Source: Pseudomonadota bacterium (GTDB lineage: Bacteria > Desulfobacterota > Desulfovibrionia > Desulfovibrionales > Desulfomicrobiaceae). From it: a stretch of 64,000 bases of DNA. Shown here in pieces: positions 25,494 through 35,391 of the stretch. The stretch spans positions 1-64,000 of the forward strand of contig JAHIQM010000016.1 of assembly GCA_018902545.1 (NCBI GenBank), in the 5' to 3' direction. Numbering within the stretch: the stretch's first letter is position 1; each line of letters starts with the position of its first letter. The position numbers were made by a program, and so were the translations under genes. A model generated the notes under the pieces. That model was not told where the DNA came from, did no database searches, and was given only the letters and a program-made list of their open reading frames with translations.

Positions 25494-27197
25494 TTATGAA
25501 TCGGAAAATTCGGCAAATCCCTTGCGATATTCTTCCAGCCACACATCGGTGTCGGCCCGCCGCTGCTCCGCGAAGCTCTCGGCGTGGCCTTTAAGCAGCT
25601 TCATGACCAGACGTTCGCGTTTGGTCATCTCCCTGGCCTCAAGCTCCGTGAAGGCAAAGTCGATGTAGGCCTTCTCGTACTCGCCGAGGGTGCCGATCTT
25701 GTCCTTGTAGCCCAGCATCTGCTCGCCAAGCGCCGTCTCCAGCTCACCTATGGACTTCTGCACCGCCGCGACCTGCTCCTGGTAGCGCGACGATGTCTCG
25801 GCAAGTTCCTTGGCCAAGGCCAAGGTGTCCGTCAGGCGCTCCAGGCGAGAAAGATAGACCGACAGGTTGACCCCGTTGCGGGCCGCATCCTGGGCCAGAC
25901 TGCGCGCGCTCTCGCGCTGGGCCAGTTCGAGCCGTTCCCGTGCATTGTCCAGGGTGGACTGGACCGACCCCAGGGGCTCCTTCAGGGCCGGGTTATCCTT
26001 GATGAGACGCGCGATGATGGGGTCGGCCGCACCGATCTGGACCGAAGCCTGGCTGACCAGATTGTCCAGGGTGCGCCCCACGGGCATGGTCTTGCGCAGG
26101 TCGGCCTTGTAGGTCTCGTACTCTTTCTCGATGCGGGCGCGCTGGGCCGAGGTCACGACCACGTTGGCCCCGATGGCCAGACGCGCCCCGGTGTTGAAGG
26201 ATTTGCGCTCCTCAACCTTTTTTTCGTCCACGTTCCAGGCATAGACGTCGAGCTCCGCCCGAAGCGCGCTGCGCAGGTCCGCAGCCGGGGTGGAGACGCT
26301 CCCGCCGCGCACTGCCACGCCGCCGGGCTTGCCCTGCCAGATCTCCGGCCGAAACAGCCCGGAGGTCATCTCCTGAGCGTTGCCGATGAGATCGTGAAAC
26401 CCGCCCGCGTCGGGCTTGCGCAGCCCCACCGGCCGCAGCTGGTGCTTGGCGTTGCCAAGGTGCCAGGCAAACTCGTTGGCCTCGGCCGCCGGGAACGGCA
26501 GACCGTTGTCGAAGGTCCCGGCCTGGATGGATGCAAGACCGCCACGGGCGCAGTATTCCCATTCGTCCTCTGTGGGTAGCCGCAAGAATCCGGGAACCTC
26601 ATCCACGCGGGGCATGGCGGCCACACGCTCGGGATGGGCGGGGTCGAACAGCCACTGGTTGTAGCGGCGAATGAATTCGAGCACGTCTCCGTGGCTGACA
26701 TAGGCCAAGGGCAGCATCAGCGCGTCGCGCAGCTCCCGGCCCTGCAGGGTCGGCAGCTTCTGGTCCTCAGGGTCGCCGCTGGCGGCCAGAAGCGCGTCCA
26801 TGCCCATGACCGCGACATACTGGCCACGGGTGAGTTCATACTTGGCCATGACCAGCTCCCAAGCCTCATCCGTGCCGGATGGAAAGGAGCCGCTGATCTG
26901 GGTGCGCTGCAAGCCCTCGAAGATGCCACCGGCTGCGTCGCCGATCTGGATGATGCGGCTCTGGTCGCCCCAGAAACCGCTACCGGACACCGGGACCCGG
27001 CGGAAAACCATCTGGGCGTCGTCCGGCATGGGCAGGACCAGGTCGCCTTTGGCTGGCTTGGGATTGTACGGGGTTTGCGGCGGCGCTTCGGCCAGGGCCG
27101 TGTTCATCGGAACCGCGAGACCGCATGTCACCGCGAAAAGCAGGAAAAACATCATGGCCGAAATTCGCCGGCCCGGCCTCACGCCATCATTGTTCAC
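25494..27197 (-). CDS. Exported SUMF/FGE-fold protein, TagR-like, with coiled-coil tail (567 aa)
   Basis: A signal peptide (FFLLFAVTCGLAVPMNTALA) is followed by a formylglycine-generating-enzyme fold (about 55-275) with family landmarks TRGQYVAVMG, RLPTEDEWEYCARGG, GNAQEMTSG and AVRGGSVS. The paired cysteines near the C-terminal end of catalytic FGE are absent: the RGGS motif is followed by a Cys-free stretch. It is therefore probably a binding protein, as proposed for TagR and other non-catalytic members. The C-terminal half is a helical, coiled-coil region. Translation starts at GTG 27197, inside the end of the permease gene, behind GGAGG. Order and fold fit the TagR position. Confidence 0.85.
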   Translation of the reverse strand: MNNDGVRPGRRISAMMFFLLFAVTCGLAVPMNTALAEAPPQTPYNPKPAKGDLVLPMPDDAQMVFRRVPVSGSGFWGDQSRIIQIGDAAGGIFEGLQRTQISGSFPSGTDEAWELVMAKYELTRGQYVAVMGMDALLAASGDPEDQKLPTLQGRELRDALMLPLAYVSHGDVLEFIRRYNQWLFDPAHPERVAAMPRVDEVPGFLRLPTEDEWEYCARGGLASIQAGTFDNGLPFPAAEANEFAWHLGNAKHQLRPVGLRKPDAGGFHDLIGNAQEMTSGLFRPEIWQGKPGGVAVRGGSVSTPAADLRSALRAELDVYAWNVDEKKVEERKSFNTGARLAIGANVVVTSAQRARIEKEYETYKADLRKTMPVGRTLDNLVSQASVQIGAADPIIARLIKDNPALKEPLGSVQSTLDNARERLELAQRESARSLAQDAARNGVNLSVYLSRLERLTDTLALAKELAETSSRYQEQVAAVQKSIGELETALGEQMLGYKDKIGTLGEYEKAYIDFAFTELEAREMTKRERLVMKLLKGHAESFAEQRRADTDVWLEEYRKGFAEFSDS

Positions 27198-29016
27198 GAA
27201 TGACCTCCGCAGGATCGATGCATGTCGCCCGCCACGCGGCTGCCAGGGAGGCCAGGGCCGCCAGGGCGAGGGTTATCAGACAGAAAACCGGGACATACTG
27301 CCCCGGCAGAACGCAAAAAGCCTCGCCCGGGGCAAGCTCCGAGGCAAAGGCATGGTTGATGGTCCCGGCCAGGGCCGCGTAACCGCCGAATCCGGCCGCA
27401 AGGCCCAAGGCCGCGATCATGAGCCCCTGGGAAATGGGAAAGAAAAAGACATGCCTGCGTGCGAAGCCCAGGAGCCTCAGCACCCCCAGGTCCCGTCTGC
27501 GTCGCTCCACGGCCGCGTACAGGCTGGACACCAGCACGGCGGTACCGCCGAAAACTCCCAGCAGCGCGATGAGCCAGAAGAGGCGAGTAAGACCCCGGTC
27601 GAGAACCTGGATGCGCTCGATGGCCTCGACTTCGGCGATGACCTCGATGCCCTGGCCTTTGAGCCTGTGGTACAGTCCAGGCACATCGTCGATGCTGTGT
27701 GCATAGAGGCGAAAGCCGCGATACCCGCCGCGTGCCATCTCAAAGCGCCCGGCCTCACTCTCAAAGGCCACGGCGCGCTGCGTGGCTGTGCGCAGCACCC
27801 CCAAAAGCTCCACCGGGACCACAGGATGCGCGAGTGCGGTCCGGCCGACCGGATGAAGGTCGAATTCCAGGGCGGCCACACCCGCGCTGCGCACACTCAC
27901 CTTTTGTTGCAAAACTTCCTCCCGCGCCGAGGGCCACAGGACATCCCGGATTCCCAGGGGCAGCCTGCCCGTGTATCCGCCCCACGGCGTCTGCGGCAGG
28001 CTCAGAATTCCTGCCTGCTCCTCATCCACGGACAGCCCAATGAGCCGCAGCTCCTCCTCGCCAAACCTGATCTCGACATCGCTAACATAGGGCAGCAGCA
28101 CGCGGGTGTGTCCGCGCAGCTTCTGGTCGATGGCCCGCAGGTTCGAAGCGGTGATGGACGCGCCGGGGGAAAGAAGGTTGTAGGCCGCAAGGCCCGGCGG
28201 AGGCGAAAAGCCAAGCAGTTCCCCGGCGCCATCCTCCGTAATGTCCGCGATGCGGCCAAAGCCGGTGTTGATGACCAGCCCCGAGCGGGTGATGGGCGAA
28301 AGGGGCTCCGGCAAGAGGAGCACGGCCCCGTCGAAACTCGCGTACGGCTCGGGCGTATCGCCGGTCCAGCCCCGCGCAGGAGCCGCGTAGCCCTCCTTGT
28401 AGGCTTCCACGTCGACCACAAATGACAGGGGCGCGTAGATCCGGGGCAGGGATCCGGCCCTGGGATCGAGCACCGCCGCGACCAAAAGTGGCAGCTCCGC
28501 CGCTTCGGTGCGTCCGCCGCGTGAGCGGGTCACGCGGGCGAGAATCTCCTCCCCGGCCGCAACACCCAGACGGCGCGACGCCTCGGCCGTGAGCACCGCT
28601 TCGCCGTCCTCGGGCACGGTCCCGCCGTTCTCCAGCAGGAGCGGATCGCCCGCCGCCGTGGGGATGAGATCGAAGAGTTCGCCCTTGCCCGTGTCGGTGC
28701 GCACCACGCTGAGCACCGAGGACAGGGGCAGGATGGTCGGAGTCAGAAAGCCGATACCGGGCCAGGTGGACACGTCCTCAAACCATTCGGGCTTGAATTC
28801 GCGGGTCTGCGCGGGCCTGATTTCGCGAAACACCGGATCCTCGACCAGACGCTCGCGCAGGGTGTGGATGGTGCCGTGTTTCAGGCCGAGCAGGACAAGC
28901 AGGGGGGAGATCACCGCCGCCAGGGCGATGACGAGGCAAAGGGTCAGAATCCATTCGTGCCGCAGATGCAGAGCGGCAAGGCCGGGGATGAGCCGCAGAG
29001 GCCGAGCGCGCGTCAC
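27187..29016 (-). CDS. FtsX/MacB-type ABC permease, TagS-like (609 aa)
   Basis: The protein has one N-terminal membrane helix (LCLVIALAAVISPLLVLLGL), a large periplasmic domain of about 400 residues, and three C-terminal helices. That is the topology of FtsX-fold mechanotransmission permeases such as MacB and LolC/E. These do not move a substrate through the membrane but pass ATP-driven motion to the periplasmic domain. GTG 29016 is preferred because it overlaps the ATPase stop (GTGA) with GGGAG ahead; GTG 29043 is an alternative. It is coupled to the ATPase gene upstream and the SUMF gene downstream, which fits the TagS position. Confidence 0.88.
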   Translation of the reverse strand: MTRARPLRLIPGLAALHLRHEWILTLCLVIALAAVISPLLVLLGLKHGTIHTLRERLVEDPVFREIRPAQTREFKPEWFEDVSTWPGIGFLTPTILPLSSVLSVVRTDTGKGELFDLIPTAAGDPLLLENGGTVPEDGEAVLTAEASRRLGVAAGEEILARVTRSRGGRTEAAELPLLVAAVLDPRAGSLPRIYAPLSFVVDVEAYKEGYAAPARGWTGDTPEPYASFDGAVLLLPEPLSPITRSGLVINTGFGRIADITEDGAGELLGFSPPPGLAAYNLLSPGASITASNLRAIDQKLRGHTRVLLPYVSDVEIRFGEEELRLIGLSVDEEQAGILSLPQTPWGGYTGRLPLGIRDVLWPSAREEVLQQKVSVRSAGVAALEFDLHPVGRTALAHPVVPVELLGVLRTATQRAVAFESEAGRFEMARGGYRGFRLYAHSIDDVPGLYHRLKGQGIEVIAEVEAIERIQVLDRGLTRLFWLIALLGVFGGTAVLVSSLYAAVERRRRDLGVLRLLGFARRHVFFFPISQGLMIAALGLAAGFGGYAALAGTINHAFASELAPGEAFCVLPGQYVPVFCLITLALAALASLAAAWRATCIDPAEVIREQ

Positions 29017-29771
29017 GACCCGCTCCCATTGACCGGCCGGCACAGCGAGCTGGTGACCTGTTCGGAGACCTGGTGCGTGTCAAAGGTGTAGGCCACGTCG
29101 GCGCGGTCCATGACCAGGTCCACGTCATGGGTCACCACCACCACGGCCACGGCTTCGTCGCGGGCCAGGCGGTGCATGTCGTCCATGATGGCCCGCGCCC
29201 GCGCCTTGTCCACGGCCGCCGTGGGCTCATCGGCCAGCACCAGGCGCGGCTGGTGGGCCAGGGCGCGCAGGATGGCCACCCGCTGCCGCTGCCCGATGGA
29301 CAGGGCCACGGGCATGCGGTCCAGACAACCGGCGACTCCGAGACGAGCGGCCAGCGCCTCGACCCGGGAAGCGGGAATGTCGCCGCCCTTGATGCGCGCG
29401 GGCAGGCAGATGTTCTGCCGCACGCTCAGAAAAGGCAGCAGGCCGCCGGTCTGCAGGACGTAGCCGAAGAGATCGCGGCGCAGGGCGGACAGGGCATCTT
29501 CGTCGTCCCGGGCCCACAGGGCCGCGACATCGCAAGGGCCTTCCGATTGCGAGGAAGTGATCTCAAACCGCCCGACCCGAGTTGGGGCCATGACCAGAGC
29601 GACCATGTCCAGCAGCGTGCTCTTGCCGCAACCGCTCTCGCCGATGACGGCGACCATCTGCCCGGGCCGGACCGCGAAATGCGGCACGTGCAGTTCAAAG
29701 ACGCTCTCGTTCTGGGAACGCGTCTTGACGAGCCCTTCCAGGCTGACCATGGGCGCGGTCGCTTCAGCCAT
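29013..29771 (-). CDS. ABC transporter ATPase, TagT/LolD-like (252 aa)
   Basis: All ATPase motifs are present: Walker A GESGCGKS (44-51), signature LSIGQRQR, Walker B LVLADEP and the switch histidine in VVVTHD. The signature has IGQ instead of the usual SGG/SGGE, which is tolerated in this subgroup. It belongs to the MacB/LolD-like ATPases that pair with FtsX-fold permeases, and the permease gene overlaps its stop by four bases. It would energise the periplasmic complex from the cytoplasm. A long, divergent insert between Walker A and the signature (about 65-105) distinguishes it from housekeeping LolD. Confidence 0.88.
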   Translation of the reverse strand: MAEATAPMVSLEGLVKTRSQNESVFELHVPHFAVRPGQMVAVIGESGCGKSTLLDMVALVMAPTRVGRFEITSSQSEGPCDVAALWARDDEDALSALRRDLFGYVLQTGGLLPFLSVRQNICLPARIKGGDIPASRVEALAARLGVAGCLDRMPVALSIGQRQRVAILRALAHQPRLVLADEPTAAVDKARARAIMDDMHRLARDEAVAVVVVTHDVDLVMDRADVAYTFDTHQVSEQVTSSLCRPVNGSGS

Positions 29772-29784
29772 GCCTCTTCCCCGC

Positions 29785-31893
29785 CTAGGGCAGATAGTCG
29801 ATGTGCAGGGGGTAAACCAGATCCTGGTCCGGGTCCGTATCGTTCAGACGGAACCACGCATCGACCTGCTCATTGATGGTGCGGTACTGGTCAAGCTTGG
29901 CCAGGACGCTCCACTCCAGCTGCGAGCGCTGCTCCGCCGTCATGCTCGCGAACATGTCATCGGTCAGGGACAGGATGTCGCTCTTGTAGGGCAGGCTCTG
30001 GATGAAGGCCGGGAGCAGACCCGATTCGGCCAGGGTCGCCGCACCGCCAATCTCGTCAGGGCGCTTCATGGCCTGGCCGGAGACGCTTTGCAGGGCCTCG
30101 AAGAACTGCCCCTGGGTGACCTGGGCACGCATGAGCGCCTGCACGACCTGATCCAGGGACTGGGCCAGGGACGACAGCTGCTCGCGGGTGACCAGGACGC
30201 GCACTTCCAGGGACCGGTCAGCGGGGTTGATCAAGTCGCGGTCCAGGGTCCAGGCCACGATATCCTTGGGAGGGGTTGCTTCCTTGCCCACGTATTCGAT
30301 GAGCGCGGCCTCCCAGAGCTTGTCGAACTCTTCAAGCGGAGCCGCTCCGACTGCGTCGGTGCTGGCGGAACCACCCATGGCCTCGTTGAGCTTTGCGTTG
30401 ATGCGGCTGGTCAGATGTTCGGCCAGATCACGGTACTGCTGCTCTTCGAAGGCGTTGACCGCCATTATGGCAGAACTCTCGGCGTTGCCGCGCACGCGGG
30501 AGAGGTGGGAAAACTGGGCCTGGGTCTGGGGATGATCCTCGGCTGCGCGGGGGTCCTGCAAGTGGATGGCGAAGAGATGCACCTGGGCGTCGTCGTATTC
30601 ACGGCGCAGGTCGGTCTCGTCCTTGCCCGAGGTGTTCTGCGCGTGCCCCTTGGGGTGCGAACTGGCGTCACCGATGAGGATGACGAAACGCAGCGCCCCG
30701 TCGCGCCACTGGGAGCGCAGGGCCACGTCCACACCGGCAAAGGCTTCCTCGGCATAGTCCACGCTGCCGACGGCAGTGGCTCCGCCCTCCTTTTCCAGCA
30801 GTTCGACAAGCGCTTCGCCGGAGACCAGCTCCGGGGTGAGGTTGCGGGTCACGTATTCGAGCTGCGGCGCGACCTCCAGGGAGTCGCGGTAGGCCACCAG
30901 ACCAAAGCGGAAACGGTCGGCCGTCTCGGCGCTGAATTTCCTGGTCATCCCGGCCACGGCCTCACGGGTCATGTCAATGAAGGGCTGCATGCTGCGGGTG
31001 GTGTCGATGACGAAAACCACATCGGTTTTCACGTCGCGCATGGCTGCGCCTCCGGCGGAGCGTCCCACCTGGGCCTGCTCCAGATAGTCGGGGCTTGAGA
31101 GGGTGTCGGCGCCCCGGCTGCCCGGCACGGCGGCCGCGAGTTGCAGAAGGCGGACGTCATCGCCGTCGATCCTGGTCTGCGACCACTGCAGGATGGGCAG
31201 CACGTAGAAGCTGCGGGTGATGTCCACAAAACGCTGCGGCTCCATGCTGACCACGCTGTCAGGAATATTGCCGCCGTTTATGGCATCGTAGAGGCCCTTG
31301 GCCTTGCCAGCCATGTCCATGTCATCGACCACGGCCTCCAGGGCGGCGCGATCGCTGAACATGAGCACGGGGCTGCGACCTTCCAGGGGGTTGCCGGGGT
31401 GGGTGTAGGAGACAAGCAGGGCCTGACGCCATTCGAGCACATCCTTGGCCTGCATCCAGCCCTCGGGTTCGGTCTTGGAACGGCCGACCTGATACCAGCC
31501 GCGCGGGTCCGAAGGCAGGCTCAGATCGAGGCCCTGGCGGTCAAAGACATACATGGGCTTAAAAGCGGGAACGTTGGCCTGAACCACCGACTCCTCGTTG
31601 ACCGAGGCTTCGCGATACATTGAGGCGAAGGGGCGCGGCAGGATGCGCAGCGGAAGTTGCGTCGCGGTTTCAAGACAGGCGGTTCCGGGCTGGCAGACAA
31701 TCCCGTCATCGGGCGGCGCAGCGCCATCGGCATGCCCGGCCGTTCCTTCCAAAGCGGAAAGGTCAGCTGGAGCGTGACCCTGTGTGCCTTCGAGATCCGC
31801 AAGCTGCGCATGTCCGTATCCGGCAAAAGCCGTCAGGCACAGGACCATGCCCAGAGTGAAAATCCTCCGCGCGGACGCAAGATAACCAAACAT
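29785..31893 (-). CDS. Exported VWA-domain protein resembling the periplasmic part of PpkA (702 aa)
   Basis: AGGAGG precedes the start and a signal peptide (TLGMVLCLTAFAGYGHA) follows. Residues about 82-155 look like an SH3-like domain (RGWYQVGRS, GWMQAKDVLEW). Residues about 288-490 are a von Willebrand A domain whose metal site reads DTTRS (D297, T299, S301). A helical region completes the protein. The SH3-like plus VWA order and the DTTRSM sequence recall the periplasmic half of the type VI secretion kinase PpkA, but no kinase or membrane helix is present. It is the first gene of the minus-strand series and is followed directly by the ATPase, permease and SUMF genes, the same neighbours PpkA has. 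It probably binds a ligand or partner in the periplasm. Confidence 0.85.
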   Translation of the reverse strand: MFGYLASARRIFTLGMVLCLTAFAGYGHAQLADLEGTQGHAPADLSALEGTAGHADGAAPPDDGIVCQPGTACLETATQLPLRILPRPFASMYREASVNEESVVQANVPAFKPMYVFDRQGLDLSLPSDPRGWYQVGRSKTEPEGWMQAKDVLEWRQALLVSYTHPGNPLEGRSPVLMFSDRAALEAVVDDMDMAGKAKGLYDAINGGNIPDSVVSMEPQRFVDITRSFYVLPILQWSQTRIDGDDVRLLQLAAAVPGSRGADTLSSPDYLEQAQVGRSAGGAAMRDVKTDVVFVIDTTRSMQPFIDMTREAVAGMTRKFSAETADRFRFGLVAYRDSLEVAPQLEYVTRNLTPELVSGEALVELLEKEGGATAVGSVDYAEEAFAGVDVALRSQWRDGALRFVILIGDASSHPKGHAQNTSGKDETDLRREYDDAQVHLFAIHLQDPRAAEDHPQTQAQFSHLSRVRGNAESSAIMAVNAFEEQQYRDLAEHLTSRINAKLNEAMGGSASTDAVGAAPLEEFDKLWEAALIEYVGKEATPPKDIVAWTLDRDLINPADRSLEVRVLVTREQLSSLAQSLDQVVQALMRAQVTQGQFFEALQSVSGQAMKRPDEIGGAATLAESGLLPAFIQSLPYKSDILSLTDDMFASMTAEQRSQLEWSVLAKLDQYRTINEQVDAWFRLNDTDPDQDLVYPLHIDYLP

Positions 31894-32182
31894 GACGCCT
31901 CCTGACTTCGAGGGTTGAACGTATCCCTATTGCTATGAACGGCCATACAAAAAAACATCACTCTTTATGTAAAATATACCGAACAATAATGCAAACTTAT
32001 AATAAGCAATCCGACGCGGTAGGGACAAATTAGGTACTCATATTCAGCAGGGTATACTCGGAAAAATATCCATCCTTTATTTCAAGGTGTTGAAAAGTGA
32101 GCCGCGCTGAACACAGCTACAGTGCAGGTGACACCAATGGGACAACGTCCTGGGCTGCCCTGTGACAAGACGAACTCCCGCC
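31894..32182. promoter_or_regulatory. AT-rich intergenic region upstream of the Tag-like operon
   Basis: These 289 bases separate the first gene of the accessory operon from the end of the ybbP-like gene. Bases about 31930-32085 are strikingly AT-rich (for example TTATAATAAG, GTAAAATATACC). Read on the minus strand several TATATT/TTATAA-like hexamers are possible -10 elements, but no clear -35 with correct spacing was identified. It most likely holds the operon promoter. Confidence 0.4.
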
Positions 32183-34716
32183 TCACTCGTTGCGCAGAAA
32201 CGGGGCGGCCTTGCGGCCCAGCACACGCCAGGTTCCAAGCAGGCCCATGACCAGCGACACCGTGACTCCGACCAGCACGGTCAGAAGGCCCATCGCCAGA
32301 TCCGGACTGAAGTGCATTTTCAGAAGACCCTGGACCACGCCCCAGGCTGTCAGCGTGCCCAGTGCCAGGCTGCCCAGGCCCGTGAACAGTCCGGCCAGAG
32401 AGAATTCGGCCACCAGGATGGCCAGGATGTCGCGCCGGGTCGCGCCGCAGACCTTGTAGATGACGCTGTCGTAGATGCGGCGGTGCTGGTCCGCCGAGAA
32501 GGCCCCGGCCAGGACGAGAAAGCCCACCAGCAAGGCGACGCCGGCCATGACCTGGAAGATGCGCACCGTGCGGCCAAGAATCAGGGCCGCGTTGTCGAGC
32601 ACCTCGCGGATGGTGACCACGGCCACCTCCGGGAAGGCCTGCGTGGTGCTGGCGTAAAGCGAATCCTCTTCGTCCACGCCATACGCCGCGCCGAGCCAGG
32701 TCTGCGGGGCGCTGTCGAGGGTTCCCGGGGAGAAGATGATGGCAAACTGCATGGCCAGGGTCTGCCAGTTGACCTCGCGGATACTGGCGATGGTCCCGGT
32801 CAGGTTGCGGCCGAGCACATTGATGGTCAGGGTGTCGCCCAGGTCCACCCCGAATCCCTTGGCCAGGTCCGAGGTCAGGGAGATGAGCGGCGGCCCGGAA
32901 TAGTCCTCGTCCCACCACTGCCCACGCACCAGGGTGCTGCCCTGCGGAAAATCCTTGCTGTAGGACAGCCCCCGGTCCCCGCGCACGGCCCAGGCCACGT
33001 CTTCGGCCACGGTGGCGTTCTCCACGGGCGTGTCCGCGATGCGCACGATGCGCCCCCGGATCATGGGCCGCAGATCAAGGCGCGACACTCCGGGAGTCTG
33101 CTCCACCAACGTCCGGAACGCGCCGACCTGATCGGGTCGGATGTCCATGAAGAAGAAGGTGGGAGCTTCTTCCGCCAACTCCGCAGTCAGCGCTCTGGTC
33201 AGGCTGGAGTTGACCATGACCACGGCCACCAGGGCAGTCAGACCGAATCCCAGGGCAAAGACCAGGCTCACGCCCGGCGAGCCAGGACGGTGGATGTTGG
33301 CCACGCCGATGCGCGCACTCGGCCAAGGGAGTTGCGGGGCCTTGCCCGCCAGCCAGCGGATGACCTGGGCCAGTCCCTTGAACAGCACGAAAGCCACGAG
33401 GGTGCCGCCCACGAACCAGGACGCGAGTTTGGCATTGCCAGCGAACCAGAAGACCATCACCGCCAGCACGGCAAAGGCTGCGGCCGTAGGCAGGAGCGCC
33501 TGACGCGGAACGCGGGCCATGTCCGCCGAGATATAGCCCCTGAAAATCCCCGAAGGCCGGATCGTGACCGCGCGAAAAAGGGGCGGCATGGAAAAGGCGA
33601 GAGTCGTGACCAGCCCGAACAGGGCGGCCTGGATCAGGGGTGCGACGTAAATCCCGCTGCGGATATGGATGGGCAGCACGTCGGAAAAAAATCGCCCAAC
33701 CAGTAAGGGCACGAGGCTCCCGGCCAGCAGCCCGGCGCAGGCCCCGACAAAGCCCAGGAACAGAACCTGCGCCAGATAGGATACAAAAAGCACCTTGCTC
33801 GACCCGCCCATGCATTTCATGGCCGCCATGTGGTTGAGCCGCCCGCCCAGATAGCCGCGCACCCCGCCGGCGATACCGAGGCCCCCGACCAAGAGCGCCC
33901 CCAGGCCGACCAGGGTCAGGTCCACGCTCAGGCGCTCCAGCACGTTGCGGATGCGCGGGGCCGCATGCACGTAATCCCGCACCCGCCAGCCCGAATCGGG
34001 ATATGCGGCGCGAATCTGCGCGACGACCTGCCCGGCATCCGCGCCCCCGTGGCGCAGCAGGTATTCCACGCGAAACAGGCTGCCCGGCTGGGTCAGACCG
34101 GTTTGGTCAAAGGCCTCGGCGGAGACCATGAGCCGGGGTCCAAGACTGAAAAACTCGACCACGCGGTCCGGCTCGCGCTCGATGACCCCGCGCAGGGCCA
34201 AGCGCACGTCGCCCACCGCCAACTCGTCGCCAACGGCAAGACCAAGCCGGGTCAAGAGCCCCCGGTCGGCCACGGCTCCGGGCAGACCGTCCCTGACGGC
34301 GAGCAGCTCCTGCAACTCTCCTCCCCCTTCCAGCTCCAGGCGGCCGTACAGGGGGTACAGGCTGTCCACGCCCTTGAGCTCGATCAGTACGGACCGAGGG
34401 GCGGCGCCCGCGTCGCGGACGACACGGGCCATGGTTCGTGTGCCGAGGGTCCGGCTCACTTCGCCCAGGCCGCCGAGATACGCGGCCTCCTCCTCGCTCA
34501 GGGCTCGCGAGGTGAGGCTTACGCTCACGTCACCGCCAAGAATGGCCTTGGCGTCGCGGGCCAGCCCCGCCTCCAGGGCCTGCCCGAGGGAGCCCACGGC
34601 GCTGATGGCCAGGACTCCCAGAAACAGGCAACCCAGGAATACGCCGAAGCCGCGCAGGCCGCCGCGCAACTCCCGGCGGCACAGGGTCAGGGCGAGGCGC
34701 AGATCACGGATGTCCA

Positions 34717-34720
<4 letters not shown>
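32183..34720 (-). CDS. ybbP: YbbP-like FtsX-family ABC permease with two FtsX domains (845 aa)
   Basis: Ten hydrophobic segments can be counted: one at the N-terminus, several grouped in the middle, and three at the C-terminus. Large periplasmic domains lie between them, giving the duplicated FtsX layout of E. coli YbbP. The gene starts at ATG 34720, overlapping the ATPase stop (ATGA); ATG 34717 has better spacing to GGAGG and is an alternative. The E. coli homologue works with the ATPase YbbA and is thought to act on envelope lipids or hydrophobic compounds together with TesA. The same trio is present here with tesA divergent, so the assignment is strengthened by context. Confidence 0.88.

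Positions 34721-35389
<669 letters not shown>

Positions 35390-35391
<2 letters not shown>

Noticed and set aside
5349-31893. The whole accessory region as a type VI secretion locus
   Set aside because: No sheath, Hcp, VgrG, ClpV, IcmF, DotU, kinase or phosphatase gene is present; only the Tag-like envelope part is seen.
5349-31893. The accessory region as a prophage or integrative element
   Set aside because: No integrase, transposase, phage structural gene, attachment repeats or tRNA boundary was found, and base composition is close to the rest except for two short AT-rich parts.
29785-31893. VWA protein as part of a MoxR-type chaperone or magnesium chelatase system
   Set aside because: No MoxR/AAA+ gene is nearby, and the signal peptide puts the VWA domain outside the cytoplasm.
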